Source of the DNA: Monomorium pharaonis | Lineage: Eukaryota; Arthropoda; Insecta; Hymenoptera; Formicidae | Reading direction: 5' to 3' | DNA length: 64,000 bases | Assembly: GCF_013373865.1 (NCBI RefSeq) | Contig: NC_050471.1 | Coordinates: 21,593,464 to 21,657,463, forward strand | Shown here: positions 14,428-56,900 of the stretch, piece by piece | Layout: the number at the start of each line of letters is the position of its first letter | Numbering within the stretch: position 1 is the first letter of the stretch | Notes under the pieces: generated by a model | What the model saw: only the letters and a program-made list of their open reading frames with translations | What the model was told of the DNA's origin: nothing | The model's database searches: none | Position numbers and translations under genes: made by a program

Positions 14428-14510
14428 TTTATAATAATAATAATAATGATAATAATAATAATGATAATGTTAATAATAATAATAATAATAATAATATAAT
14501 AATGAGACAG
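14428..14510 (+). repeat. Interrupted AAT/GAT trinucleotide repeat
   Basis: Runs of AAT/ATA units with scattered GAT interruptions. In one frame it reads as an Asn-rich peptide, but this is simple-sequence DNA, not a gene. Confidence 0.9.
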
Positions 14511-17500
14511 CGACTTGTAACGGATAAACATCGCGAGACGAGTTACTCGTTACGTGGCAATGCCTTGTAGTTTTGAAAGCTGCAAGACAAACCTTCAAAC
14601 AATAATGATGATAATAATAATATTTTAACTACTGATAGATTTTTGTATTATAAATTCTAGTATCATGTCTGGGATGTGTTATAAAAGCCTGTGATTTTTT
14701 TTCTGTATAAATACGAGTGTCTCCCATCGAGGTTGTTGAATGTTGTATAGAGTGGACGTACAATAATAAGATTGTGGTTAAGTAGACATATCAACGAAGT
14801 CATGTATTATTGATTGTATGCATTTATCACTTTCCGCATTTCTTGCGCTTCTCGACCTAAACCGGAACGGATTTCACCGCTTTGTAATTTGCTCTTATTG
14901 CCCGAATTTGTTTATATCAATGTAAATAGTTTAATGAAATCGATCGTTTTGAATCTAAAAGCAATTATTATTTAATTATATATACTTAAAGATATTTTGT
15001 CGATAATTTTGATCTTAAAGTACGCGCTCAATGAAAGGGCTCTTAAAATAAGTAATTACTAACAGTATCTAATTACTAGTAGTAATTACTATAATAACAC
15101 ACAATATTTCATTATAAATATGTAACAATTATATTATGTAATTCAAGATATTTAAATTAGAGTAGGTTGAAAATAATTGGAATCGACAATAAATCCTATT
15201 TAATTTCTTTCTTGTTTGCGAACAAGTATTAAATAATTTATTTAAATATAGACTAATTAATATTTTTATAACATATCCAAAATTATCTGCAAACTGATGC
15301 AATCTAATCTCTAATGTCCAGGAAAGTAGTGGCAAGGATATTAGTGGTGAATTATTGCGTTCGTTTTGGATCGATGGAGCGCATCTCATATAAACGCGTG
15401 TAAGCGACTGTTAACAAGTTATTAACATGATTATTATTAACGAACTAAGTTGAACATCGAGGATTTTATTAGTGAATTTGTTCGCGCGTGGAATGCATAT
15501 TTTTTTAATAATTTAGAATGAACCGTTAAGTAAATCGGAGGATATAATGACAACCTTCCGCTTTATTTTCCCTAAGTTTACAGCAGATTTGTATATTGAT
15601 GAGTTACCAAATAAACAAAAGCAGTTAGAACAACGAATAAACTGTTATTCTTTATTCTATCCTTTAAATCTCTTATTTGATGTATTATGCAACGTATGTA
15701 TTTAAGAATAATAAAAATATGAAAGTATAATATAGGTAATATCGAATAATTAGGTAAATAATATAATTTAATATTGGTAGTTACGAAAATCAACAGATTA
15801 GCAGTTGTTAATGGAAACCCTCGAGTGCATGTATTATATAATTTTTATTTTTAAATGTATATTTTTTTAAATATATGTATAAAAATTTTATAATTTATTA
15901 TAATAAGTTTTAAATGCAATATTTCAAGATTAATAGAATAAATTATTACTATAGAACTACTTTATTACTTTAGTTTATTTATATATATATTTATAATTAC
16001 ACATAAATGTTGGAACTGAATAAAATGAAGACAGTTTTTAAATTTATAACAAAGTCAAATTTTTGCCTAGTTAAAAACGATTGATTTTTATTGATGTTTG
16101 TAAATTATTTTATTTAATCTGATAGTTATTGTATTATGTGTATAGACCTTCCACTATCAATTTTAACACATTCTGTATCACAAGCCTTGGAACGCAGCAG
16201 CGTGTGATTTACGTGCGGTAAGCCCCGCGAGCGAAATGGAGGAGATCTTCGACCGGAAGACAGATCAGAAAAGTTTCGCGAGGCAATCACGAGACGTGGA
16301 TATTGGGACTGCCGATAAAAATGACAAAGTCTCGAAACTTTTTGTTCGCCTTGCCGTCCCTCAGCTCTGTGAAAACCTACTTTTGTCGTTTCCAGTCACG
16401 AAGCTGCGCGATTCTTTTGAATTTCTTTAGAACTCCAATCGTGCAGTCGTAAATTATGTATCGAAACGCAAAGAAAAGAAGATTTCTTTTAGATTGTATT
16501 TACTGCCGACTACGATATCGCTAGTTCAAGTACATCTAAAACTAGTTCAACTTCATGTGTTAGAACATTAAGTTCCAGTATAGAGAGGTACGTTTCTCAA
16601 ATATCAAAGTAACAAATTATTACAGAGAGATAAGATTTTCGCTTTCTCGATAAATTTAGATATATTCGTCATACATTTTAGTACTTTCTAGGACTATTTT
16701 ATAAAGAAAATTTATATATATAATAAGCTTCTGACTAATTAATTTTAATTGATTAAAATTGAAAATAATTAGTAATAATAGACAATAGAAAATGATTTTG
16801 TTTGTGTATAATAAAGAATAATAAATTAAGATAAGAAATAGTAGAATAATAGAATAATAGAATAAATGTCTTGCCGTAAATTATACTTACATATTAAATA
16901 TCTGTTGTAAGATAAATACTTATAAACCAAATTCGGTTATTGCAATTGTATAAAATAATGTTGGATAAAGATTAAAAAGGATTTTGGAAAAGCGATTATG
17001 GATCAATAGCACAGATATCTCTGACTGTGTTTTACGCTATTTATTGGTTTTTCATTTGTCGCACGCTTCGTCAAATAACGTGAATTATCATTGTGCTCGG
17101 CCGATTGTATGTGCCACGTTCAAAAAAATCGAAGCTGATAAAATCGATTGAAGATTTGTCGCGTAGTCGTTACCGTTCAAATTTTTGAACAGTGGCTTTA
17201 TCAAGTGCTCGCATTATGAGGGTTTGCAATATCGGCGCTGTGTTCTGTGTTACAAAACTTTATCTAGGTTTTTGAAATGTCGTTTACCGTAACATTAAAA
17301 ATAACAAGTTTTTAATACGTTTTATAAATTTTCACTCATTTTAAATGTAGTCCAACATAAACTTCTGTGCTTTAAAATAAATTTCTGCGTTTAATAAAAA
17401 AATATGAAACATTTACATTTGCATTTAAGGATATTTTACGATTAAAACATTTTAGACAAATTAAACTTTAAGAGATATGATAAAAGAATTTTTTTAAATT

Positions 17501-19194
17501 AACTTTAAATAAATTTTTTCTAGTAATTTTTAAAATTTTAAATTATTACATTTTATTTGCTTAATTTTTTTATACTAAAATAAAAGAATTACTTATATTG
17601 ACATACGTAGACTTTTTTATTTTAAGAAGTTATATGCAAAGTAAGATAATATTCAGTAATCTTTCTCCCTTTCTCTCTTTTTTCTTTTTCTTCAATTTAA
17701 ATATTATGCAATTTTAAATAGCTATCCTACAGTCTGAGAAAGTTTTAATTTATAGAAATAATATCTTGAATATACTATATATGCAAAAATTGAAATATTT
17801 TTTAAAGTTTTTTTTTAGTTTTGTATTTTTGCTGTAATTTTTAAAATTCTTCTTATCATTAATTTTTGTACTACAGGTTGTCGCGGATAATGTTTAAATA
17901 ATGGTACACATAGTCTTGATGTAATTAAAATTACAGTTTATCCAGGCACGTTGACGACACTGAATGTGACGCCAATGTTAGTTGCGGCTTGATAGCGGGA
18001 TTTTTGTAACGAAATGTCGCTTGTTTGCGTGTTGCGACACCCAGGGAAAAGGGCGCGATCGAATTTGAAACAAGCGCACTCGCCGACACGTACACGTGAC
18101 CGGGGCCGAAATAACGTCGACCGCCACCATTTGCATTTCAATCGGCCGTCTATCGTCCTCTAGCATGCCGACGCAATCGCCTTGCAGGACGCCCGGCCTT
18201 TCGACACATTTATTGCGTTCGCCACAGCTGTTTGCTGCGCGAGAAATTAATCTCTTTACGCTCAACTTTTATATATGTATATGAATGCTGTATTGACCTT
18301 TTTGAGCTTAAATATGATTAAAATCAAATCTTTTTTAGTTTTTATTTCGTAAAATAATGACAAATATTCTATATATTTTTATTTTTAACTTTTAACTATT
18401 TTTAAAAACAAAAAGTTTTATTTTTTATTAATGTTTTCAAATGACATTTATAAAACTCTTCTAACTTATAAAAATGTATATTTAATTCCTGTCTGTTTAT
18501 AATGTCTATGTATATTAGAGAAATAATAATATATAATAAAAATAAGTATATTTAAAAAATTGAAAATTAGACATTTAATAATTTAAAATCTAAGCGCTAA
18601 GATATTTAATTATTTTCTTGCAGTTCTTTTCTTTGTTTCTTAAATACAAAATTTAATATATTTTATTATTATTTTCTAAAGAATTTTCTAAAGAAAAATA
18701 AAAAATGTACAACTTTTCTATGATTTGTTTTCAACGTTTTATTTATATCCTTTAATTAGCATTAAATTTAATTCGACAACATTTTCTGGACATATTTAAA
18801 AAAGCAGCATTCCAAGCAGCAGCATTGGAAGTAAGAGACAGAAAAAAGGATGAAGAGAACACGGTGAGAAATTTAATATTCGCGATATTATGCCGTTTTT
18901 GATTGGCGGAGTCTCGCGAGGCATTCGCAAATCGTTCTTACGTCTCCCGACGTTCTACGGAACAATCGAGCTTTTGTGGCAAGTTCGAAAGCTTGACGGC
19001 TGCACGAATTGGTTATTAAAGACGAAAGACGATGCACCTGCCGCTGCTACGCTCGTTGCGCAACTTAAGCTGTCCGTTGCAGTTGTGTAATAGTTGCAAC
19101 AGACAATAATAAAGTATTATCGTTGAAATGCAAATTATGTGAAAATTACTAAATTACATTAAAATAAGAATTTTTCTTTATTACAAGAGAATAT

Positions 19195-19731
19195 AGGGTA
19201 AACTCGGGTAAGATGGCCATAGTTTTTTTTAAATGCAGAAAACATACTTTGATTTTTATTAATTTTTAATAACGTTTGGTATATTACTTCACTGAAGCTT
19301 TAAGTATGTAACTATCGACATTAAAGAGAAAATACTTAACAAAAATTTTTCATTATACAAAATATTGAAACATGAACATTGGCCATCTTTCACAACTTTT
19401 AGGGAAAAGATGGCCATAGTATTATAGAACAGTTGGCTATACATTTTTTATGTACTTGACATTTGTAGAATTATAAAAAAAACTTACAATTTTACAAATT
19501 TAGTTTTATTGCCACATATTATCACATATTTAATTTTATTTTTAAACATTTTTTATATTAAATTTTCACACAAGTTTAAGATCAATTTAACAGATTTAAC
19601 TCATTGTCACTACTAAAAAAATACGTATATGATATGTCAAATTAAAATATTAGGTGCACAACTTAATTCTTGTCTTTTTTAATAAAATATATATACTACT
19701 CTGAAGTGTCATGAGCTATCTTGCCCAAACT
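19195..19731. mobile_element. Degenerate repeat with AAGATGGCCA motif
   Basis: The motif AGATGGCCATAG occurs directly at about 19211-19222 and 19408-19419, inverted (GGCCATCT) at 19381-19388, and in decayed inverted form (CTATCTTGCCC) at about 19716-19726. The outer ends (GGGTAAGATGGCCAT and its diverged complement) suggest an old inverted-repeat element of about 540 bp with no coding capacity. The family is not identified. Confidence 0.45.
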
Positions 19732-20833
19732 GTGAGAGAAAGATAATATTTATTTAAAAAATAGAAAAGAAAATAAAAAAGATAATTACACATTACAATT
19801 TACATACTTTGTTACGTGGGTAACGTTCATTGCGACAGCACAACTGTAATTTATTCGACATTGTGGAAAATTTTAATGAACACGTGAAAAACTTTGCAGG
19901 CAGTCAAAAGTAAAAACATGATCTGACATCCACAATATCGTTATTTCGAATAGTATACGCACATAATATAAACTACAGTAGATATTGATTATATTTGAAA
20001 ATAATTACGAGAACACATTACATTTCTAATCTATACGTTCTCTATAATAGATTAGCAATTTAAACATGGATTTGATGGAAGAAATAAGGAACAAAAGATA
20101 TTATAAATTAAAAATTGAAAAATACAATATTTAGAAATTATTCTGTATGACTCCAATTGATTTCTCGTTCTATGGTACGCCGAAAGTGTCAGAGTCGATC
20201 GCAACAACCCTCTGTCTGCCAGGATTTCTCGGGATTCCCTCGGCGATGCCGGAAGCGGGTCAGTTGGGTGCATTCGAGCGAATCGCGACGGTCGAACGAC
20301 GATATCCGGGCATTGCGATTCAATATCGTTATCTTCGTAGCTTTCACAGAACGAGAAACACATATCTGCGTCGTTCCGGCGTGGCGTTTGGAATCCCTGA
20401 CGTAGAATACACGTTCTCGTTCCTCATTCCTGGTTGTGCTGCTCCTCTCGCTTTCTGCGAGATTTCTGTGTTTTTCTTTTTCGAAAACGTACAATATATT
20501 TTGTAACTATTTTGTAACTATTGATGTAACTATTTAGACAAAATTTTTGATAATATCAACTTGGAGTGGAACAATATATTGCTATTGAAATGAGATAAAA
20601 TTAAAAATGATTTTATAAATAAAAAGTGTTATTTTTTATATTATAAAGTGTTATATTTTTTATATTGATATAAGATAAAACACAAAAAAAGTATTATTTT
20701 GTACAGAATGTTATTATTATATTCAAAATAAACAAGGAATAATTTTCTTAATTTTATAATGATAACAATGATAAGATCTGAATTAGCTCTCCATTTTTGT
20801 ATTTTATTTCGTGTGGAAATCGTGCGTGTTTTT

Positions 20834-20852
20834 ACACACACACACACACACA
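20834..20852 (+). repeat. Short AC microsatellite
   Basis: About nine AC units within AT-rich intergenic DNA. Confidence 0.9.
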
Positions 20853-22001
20853 AAATGTATCCTATATATTTGAATAGCTCTAGTTATACAGCTTTTCGTG
20901 TTTTATTACGTTTTTTAAGTTTTAATAGATATTATTGTATGGGAATGAGCCATAGATTGCGCGCTTGATTTTACCAGTTTCTGTAAATGCGTGGCGCACA
21001 ATGTCGGCGCTGTAAGGCCAGCTTAAAGATCTGTTTACGTAAGAACACAGAAGAGGAACGCAATGCTTCTTCTCCATCTCGCGTCTTGCTGTAAAGCTCC
21101 CTCCGTTCGTGAGATGAATTCCGCGGTACGTGTTTAGCGTTGCGCATCAAAGCCAGTGCATTCCAGCATACAGGTAAGCTCAAAACACATGCGAGATCCT
21201 AGAATTTCCAATTTCTTGAATTCCTAGTTTTCTAGGTATGCGATTCTTTTACACCACAAAAATACACCACAATTTTCTTCCATGTTTGTAAACTTACATT
21301 TTCATTGGCAACTTCCTTTTTTTATTATTCAGAAATAAATCTTTAAATATTTACATATTTAAATATTTATTTTTAGTAAATAGAAAAGTCTCTTATTTCT
21401 TTTATTTCTTTGGTGAGATGTTTTAACTTTTACATTTCATTAGGTACCTACTTATTTTAGTTACACTCTATTCTCTATTATTTTGAATTGCTATAAAATT
21501 CAACTTTAGTTGTCTATAATTCATTTGCTCTACTGAATATGATATGTAATTAAATTAGATAGATTTAAATCAAATTTAAACGTGAAATATTACCCCCTGA
21601 GTGTTAATGTGGAAAAAATCGCAGATAGTGGTTTTAGATCTAGGATATTGAATTAAAGAACATTGGATTTAGGGGATTACATTATATATAAACTATATTA
21701 TATAAAAACAAATAAATAATTAAGTTATAATAATTATCTATTTTTTCTAAAATTCTACAATTGTACACTGTAGTATAATAAAAATGTGTGGTTCTTTATT
21801 AAAACTCTTGTTGAGTCTATCAGACTCAATGTTACTACTGATGCGATAAATCAGTTTATTTAGGCTGAGAATAGGCAATGGCAGGAAAAGAAATCAATAA
21901 AAAACATTATAATTGTTTTTTTTCAAAAGTATTTATACTTAATTTTTATATTTATCTTGACGCATACAATTTCTTTATATATATATATGCGCACGCACGC
22001 G

Positions 22002-22145
<144 letters not shown>

Positions 22146-22489
22146 CGCGTATTATTGCTCTGGTCTCTAAAACCATACTCTCGATACAGTTGAAACTTTA
22201 TATACAGCTTCATGTACTTTTTAAAAACTATATTAACATATTTGATGTGAATTTTTAATCTCTTTGATTCCTGAATTCATCGTGAAATCAATAAATAAAC
22301 GAGAATTATCTATTTACAAAATGGATCTTTTTGTAATAACAGTACCAGATTTAATATCTTGATAATTATTACATACAAACTAGTATAAATTTTATAGTAC
22401 AGATATATTATTGTGGCAGTGTTTTATAATTGATATTAAGAGGATGCTAAACTGCCCATCAAACTTGATTGAGGTCCATAATGCAGTCA

Positions 22490-22829
22490 TTGTTTATCCT
22501 TGTTCATGAAAAAATTTGTTTTAAAATACAAGTTATATAGCTTATACGTACAAATAAATGGTGTCTCGCAGTTTGGAATAAATTAAGGAATAAGACTATA
22601 TTTGTCAAATTACGATTACAAGCCGTAAAAAACATATTTATGTGATCAAATTTTATTCATTTAAGCGTTTTTATCATATAAATATCTTTTTTTTACGGCT
22701 TGTAATCGTAATTTGACGATTATAGTCTTATTCCTCAATGTAATCCGAACCGCGGAACACCATTCATTTGTACGTATAAGCTACATAACTTGCATTTTGA
22801 AGCAAATATTTTTATGAACAAATAAACTT
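22490..22829. mobile_element. Foldback (MITE-like) element
   Basis: Two long, slightly diverged inverted arms (about 22490-22632 and 22686-22829) surround an AT-rich loop. Matching stretches include TTACGATTACAAGCCGTAAA with its complement TTTACGGCTTGTAATCGTAA, GAATAAGACTATA with TATAGTCTTATTC, and CTTATACGTACAAAT with ATTTGTACGTATAAG. There is no open frame of interest. It resembles a non-autonomous DNA-transposon remnant; the superfamily cannot be assigned without copies to compare. Confidence 0.8.
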
Positions 22830-23050
22830 TAAAAAATTTTTTGCATTTTTGATTTTTATCTAATCGTCCCCGGGCTTATTTGTGTACGTACTTTAAACGT
22901 GTAAAAGAATTATCAATTCTGTAAATTTAATTCGAAACTAAATAGTTGAACAGAATGTTGGTAAAACAGACTTTAGCTTCCTCTTAAAAATTTAAACAAA
23001 TACTGTTGGTAAAAAGTATTACAATAAAATCATATATATTTACTTTTTTA

Positions 23051-23051
<1 letters not shown>

Positions 23052-23122
<71 letters not shown>
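23052..23122 (+). repeat. Composite TA-GA-G simple repeat
   Basis: A TA tract (to about 23081) runs directly into a GA tract (to about 23114) and then a run of G (to about 23122). Confidence 0.95.
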
Positions 23123-23123
<1 letters not shown>

Positions 23124-23609
23124 AAGATGCATAATCTATATATTCATGTAAGTTACATGAATAATCCATAACCTGCACAAGTATGCATATTATATTTATT
23201 ATTTTTGAAAATACTTTTATAAATAAGTCTGTACAGTACTTGATAAAAATAATTGTAAGCCATATATATTTTGACTATTTTAAATAAAACTGTGTTTAAT
23301 AACATGTAAAAAAAAGATATTTATTATAATGGTGTAAAATATTTTGATATCGTAGAAAGGATTAATTATTAATGTGAAAAAATTATATTTGCAATTATAA
23401 TTTTACATATAAGTGCTGCACAATTTATTAAAAATACTAATTTAATATCTAATTAAACTGATCTCTGTCAATTTTGTACATGTATATTTTTCAATCATTT
23501 TATATCGCAATCAATTCAAAACGTATACCATTACAATAGTATTACAATACTATTTTGTCTGATTTCAACTTATTATTCTTATATTTTTGGCTTACACTTT
23601 TGTTATCAG

Positions 23610-23664
23610 GTACCCTAGACTTCTTTGCGAGAATCTTATCTACATGGAAGACGAACAGCTTAGG
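23610..23664 (+). other. Orphan exon-like segment (55 nt)
   Basis: A T-rich stretch ends in TTATCAG at 23609, and a GTAAGT donor begins at 23665. The 55 nt between is open in two of three frames; one reads YPRLLCENLIYMEDEQLR. Both splice signals are close to consensus on the + strand, where no gene is otherwise known between syntrophin and the right edge. It could be a micro-exon of an unseen + strand gene or non-coding RNA, or chance. No family was recognised. Confidence 0.3.
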
Positions 23665-24095
23665 GTAAGTCAGTATGCCGTGTCTGAAATGAGCGATAAG
23701 CACGGTCGCTGTGACTTCCGCGTTAAGCTCGTTTAACAGGAGGTGTAATTAATTAGAGGACGAAGTTCACTGTCCTTTAGAGCTGACTCTACCGCGAGTG
23801 ATGCCGCTGGCGCTCTCTTAATACTAATCACCTACCCTAACTTTTGCCGGTGTACTCTTAGATGATCTTATGGCAATTAATTGGCAGACGAGAGATGACA
23901 GCGATGATCGAGATCAAGCAAACTTGTATGAAAATAATACAATAAACGATCTCTCAGAGTGCTTGAAAAAATATTATAACTAATCCCTTTTATCAGGGCA
24001 AATTAATTTTTTTTTTTTTTGGAGAAGAAGAAAACTCTTTACGTAAAACAAAACTTATAATAAAATAATTTAAACAACAAGCAATATACTTGTTA

Positions 24096-24692
24096 GAGGC
24101 GAAATTAACGACGACGCAACTGGCACAATTTAATAAAATTCCAAATAGTTACAACGTTTCGGCCCTTATTTTGCCTTTCTCAAATTTAACCTGATTCAAA
24201 TTTAATCCAATTCAAATTTAATAACCCAATTCGATTTACAACCGCGTCATTAAATATACATAAATGTTTGCTTTTACACGTAATCTGCCCCTTCTTCTTA
24301 TTTGTATTTAGTGCTTTGATTAGTCTGACAGTTACTGTCTTTTAGTAAAAACGTGCAATGTTTTTTCGCATTATGTGCTTTATTATATTCAATTTAATTT
24401 TTTTCCATTACTCAGTGCGATATTAATTGTTCCTTTGTTCTCCTGTAACAACACGTGAGCCTGCGAGCTTCGTTATTTATGGTACACGTAGAAAATAAAA
24501 AATAAATTTCGCTTACCACAGATTTTTGTAAATGATTGTAATTGCATTTTAAATCATAATCTGCTGACACGAGTCACAAATTTATAGTGGTTTGAATGTT
24601 ACTTGAGAAGGGCCCAAAGTGAACGCCGAAACGTTGTAACTATTTAGAATTTTAATAAATTGTGCCAGTTGCGTCGTCGTTAATTCCGTCTC
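24096..24692. mobile_element. Terminal-inverted-repeat element, about 600 bp
   Basis: About 90-base inverted termini (24096-24184 and 24603-24692) share CGTCGTCGTTAATT, GTTGCGTCGTCG, AATTGTGCCAGTTG and CCGAAACGTTGTAACTATTT. The interior is AT-rich, contains short repeats of a CAAATTTAAT-type unit, and codes for nothing. The termini (TTGAGAA...GGG...CCGAAACG read outward) recall the repeat ends of Penelope-like retroelements, whose terminal repeats may be inverted; a non-autonomous DNA transposon is the alternative. Confidence 0.7.
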
Positions 24693-25011
24693 AATTATTG
24701 CAAACCATTACTGGCAATCTTTCAAAGATTTTTATATTGTTTATTTAATTTAGAAGTAGATTGATTAGCTTTGTGAATAAAAATCAATACGTAAATCTAA
24801 TATAAGAAAAAAGTATACATACAAAACCATAAACAAACCTCGTAAGAAGCGTAAATTGAAACAATGGAACGTAAAAGAACTGTTTTAAGAGATAAATGCC
24901 TCTATTACGTTTCGTCGTTTCAATTTACATTTTCTAAAAGTTTCGTTTATACTTCCGTTACTTTCTTCTTACATTCAACTTGCGCTCCGATTCTTATTTT
25001 CATCAAAATAA

Positions 25012-25039
25012 GACACACACACACACACACACACACACA
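25012..25039 (+). repeat. AC microsatellite
   Basis: About 14 AC units, just beyond the predicted 3' end of the myosin transcript. Confidence 0.9.
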
Positions 25040-25113
25040 AATTGTATATATTACGCAGAATCTACTCGAAATCAAATTAATTTAGAGAATTAATAAAAGA
25101 ATAATATAAGAAT

Positions 25114-25119
25114 TTTATT
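25114..25119 (-). promoter_or_regulatory. Candidate poly(A) signal of the myosin gene
   Basis: AATAAA on the - strand begins 179 bases downstream of the myosin stop codon. It is the first canonical hexamer noticed after the stop, which would give a short 3' UTR. In AT-rich DNA such hexamers are common by chance. Confidence 0.4.
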
Positions 25120-25297
25120 TTCTATAAGAAATGTATAAGATAAAAAATTTCTATTTGTTACTACTTTTGTATCTATTTTCATACAAGTGTTTTTATGAAG
25201 AAATTCAATACAAATTTTTCAAAATTGTATATGCAAAAACAATATAAATAGTGTTTTCTTAAAAAGTGAAATCAAATAAATAGTATCATCAATGTCA

Positions 25298-53999
<28,702 letters not shown>

Positions 54000-56900
54000 A
54001 TTAACCTCGTAAGAAGCCTTAATGTTCCCTCGGGATTTTCCTGTCCCCGTGATTATCACGAGGATACATTTTTCTCGTTACACTTCGATCACATGATAGG
54101 TTCTTGGTTGATTACAGACCTTTTTAAACGAGAAATTTTCAAAAATGTCTCGATATTCGATCAAAAAAAGTATAATCCATCCTTGATCCCTCATATTATT
54201 CTTTATCCTATTTGGTTTAGAATAAAATCGTGTTTTAATGTGTGATTTTAAGAAATTGTTTTTTTAATAAATTTGTATTAAATGATTATATGTAGTGTGC
54301 AAATTTGCAGTAATTCTTTCTTTCACAATCTTTTTGAAAATAAATTAATTTAATTTTGATGTAAGAGTACTTGCTCCGCAAAACTAAACAAATGTCGATT
54401 TCACGTAAACGTTAAAGCAAAAATTATTTTTTGTGATTTTATATCTTTTTTGTTTGTTTCTTCACAATGTATTATATAATTTCTTTTACATATAAATTCT
54501 TTCACTTTTGTTTAATTCTTGTTTGCAGATAGATATGATCAATCTCTTCATAATGATCAATTATAGAGAATTAGCAGGTTAATCAATTTTTAACACAACT
54601 TTATTTTTTTAACTTTTTTTTATTTAAAATAACAATTTTTCAGTTTAAGTACTTTTTCGTCTTTTTGTTTTATTGCATATCTTTTTGTTTAACAAATTCA
54701 TTTAATGATTTGTGTTTGATTGTTTAAAGTGCCATTTATACGTTCATCTATATTGTAATTATCGCTCATGCATAAAGATCGATCACTTGATTGCCTCTTC
54801 ATACAGTTTGGCGACTTTCTTCGACATGTTCGCATTTGGTCACGCGAGACATCCTCGGTAAACGATCTTACTGCTTCTCAAGATCGATCTTGAATAGTGA
54901 TAGCTTCGATATTCTCGTCAAGGAGGTACCGATACTCGGAGCAAGTTGTTGTTTTCCCGGCTCAAGTGCCTTGTAGTGTTAGATATCCGTTCGCTTGAAG
55001 GAGATATCGAACAGGGAAGTTCTTAGTGTTCTGTTATCCAGTCGTTATTCAATAGATTCTATCATCGGCATTATTATCTATTCCACAAGTGTGACGAAGA
55101 AGTCACACATCGTTGGTGTGATGACAGTCTATTACTAAATGTAAAAAATTGAAATTTAAGATAAAAGTTCAAGATAAGAATTTAAAAAATTTCGTTTTTA
55201 TTATAAAAACGTCAATAAAAAACTGAAGTACTGTTTTAATATAAAGATAATTATAAGAATTAATTTCAATCGTAAAATGTTTTCTATTGAATTTTCAAAC
55301 ATATTGTGAATATTTTATTTTATTGTGTTAATTATTTTATTATTAAGGCAGAAATTGTAATCTAATTATATTTAAAAAATTTTGTTTTAATCTCAGTTAG
55401 AAAATCCAACATTTTTATCAATATTTTGCAGTAATATCAAAAGTATGCAGATATGTTTCAAATAAATTACTGTTTATATGTATTATTAACGATATATTAG
55501 TAATGCTAAATATATATATTTATATATTATCTAGGGAATAATTTGACATTTTAATAACTTTAAGTTTGTTGTAAGCTCAAACATTAATTATATAATAAAA
55601 GTTATAAAAAGAACATTTACGAGGAATCTTGTATTTAAGGATCGGTTAGAATGATGTCGCCTATGGAGCTTACGGTAGATTGCTAGGGATTATAGGAGAC
55701 GATGGAACCATTTAATAGCACGACCATTTCCATTTTAGAGTGCAGGCTAACAATGACACAGTAACTATACCGCAAACCATTACGGTCATCGTGATTATCG
55801 TGCATTTTCGTGATGCTATTGATGCTCCGATCAAGCTATCGATTTCTACATTTTGTTGATAACGTTTTACTTCTTTAAAAGTAAAGCGCTTCTTTGCGCT
55901 TCAAAATCTTTACTTATTTTACATTACTATTGTAATTATATTACTTTTTAACAATTGTAACAATTATTATAATTTAATTACAATAAATATTAAATTATTA
56001 ACACATTAAGAAATAAAGAAGCATTAGCCATGTTTAATATCAACAATATTTCAATACATCAAGAAGTATTTCAATTGACACTAATCGACATATATTTCTA
56101 AAATATTTTATAATGTTATTTTTTTAAAACAGTACAAGAATTACTATTTTATTATTTAAATTAATTAAATTAATTTTTTTTCTCTGCTTACACATAATAT
56201 TTTTAAAATTGTTTTATATTTCCAATAAATAATTTCTCAAATATATCAATCTTATTGTATGCTGTATAAAAATTCTTCTTTAATTAAAAAAAATTTTTAT
56301 TGTATGATATTTCATTATATAATCATAGAATAAATTTTATAACAAAGACAATTTATAAAATTTTTTTAAATAAATTTTAACACACAAATAAGATGCCACA
56401 AATATAATTGATAAAATGTGAAGTAAATTATTAATTAACAATAACGTGTAGTCGATTTAACAATAAAGGAATTGTGACAACTTTATACAGCAGTGGCAAA
56501 CCAACATGTAAACTCGTTGAGTCATATTTAATTGTGTTTAATCGCCTTAATGATCGCCTTATTGTCGTTAACAAATCAGGCTTTCATTTGTCCATAAAAC
56601 ATTTGTACTTTATTTATAAATATTATTTATTATTATATTAAATGTATTTTTTTTTTATGTAAGTGCTACAAAATTTTTTATAGTTAATATTATAAACAAT
56701 TTTTATATGTTGATATTAAAATATATGTAATTATATGTAATTTAGTCAACAATTTCGGAACAGAGATTTTGACTGTAATTTGATAAAACTATTATTAGCT
56801 GATAGGAGTACTTGTGATTGCGAATATGTGCAAGATTTTGTTTTACACGACTTATGTAGGTATGCTTGATGAAGATAAAGTAAGAGGAAAAGAGAGAGTA

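Noticed and set aside
20147..20506. Overlapping 80-120 codon frames on both strands in a GC-rich block
   Set aside because: No family motif, no splice signals consistent with a gene, and several frames open at once, as expected for GC-rich non-coding DNA.
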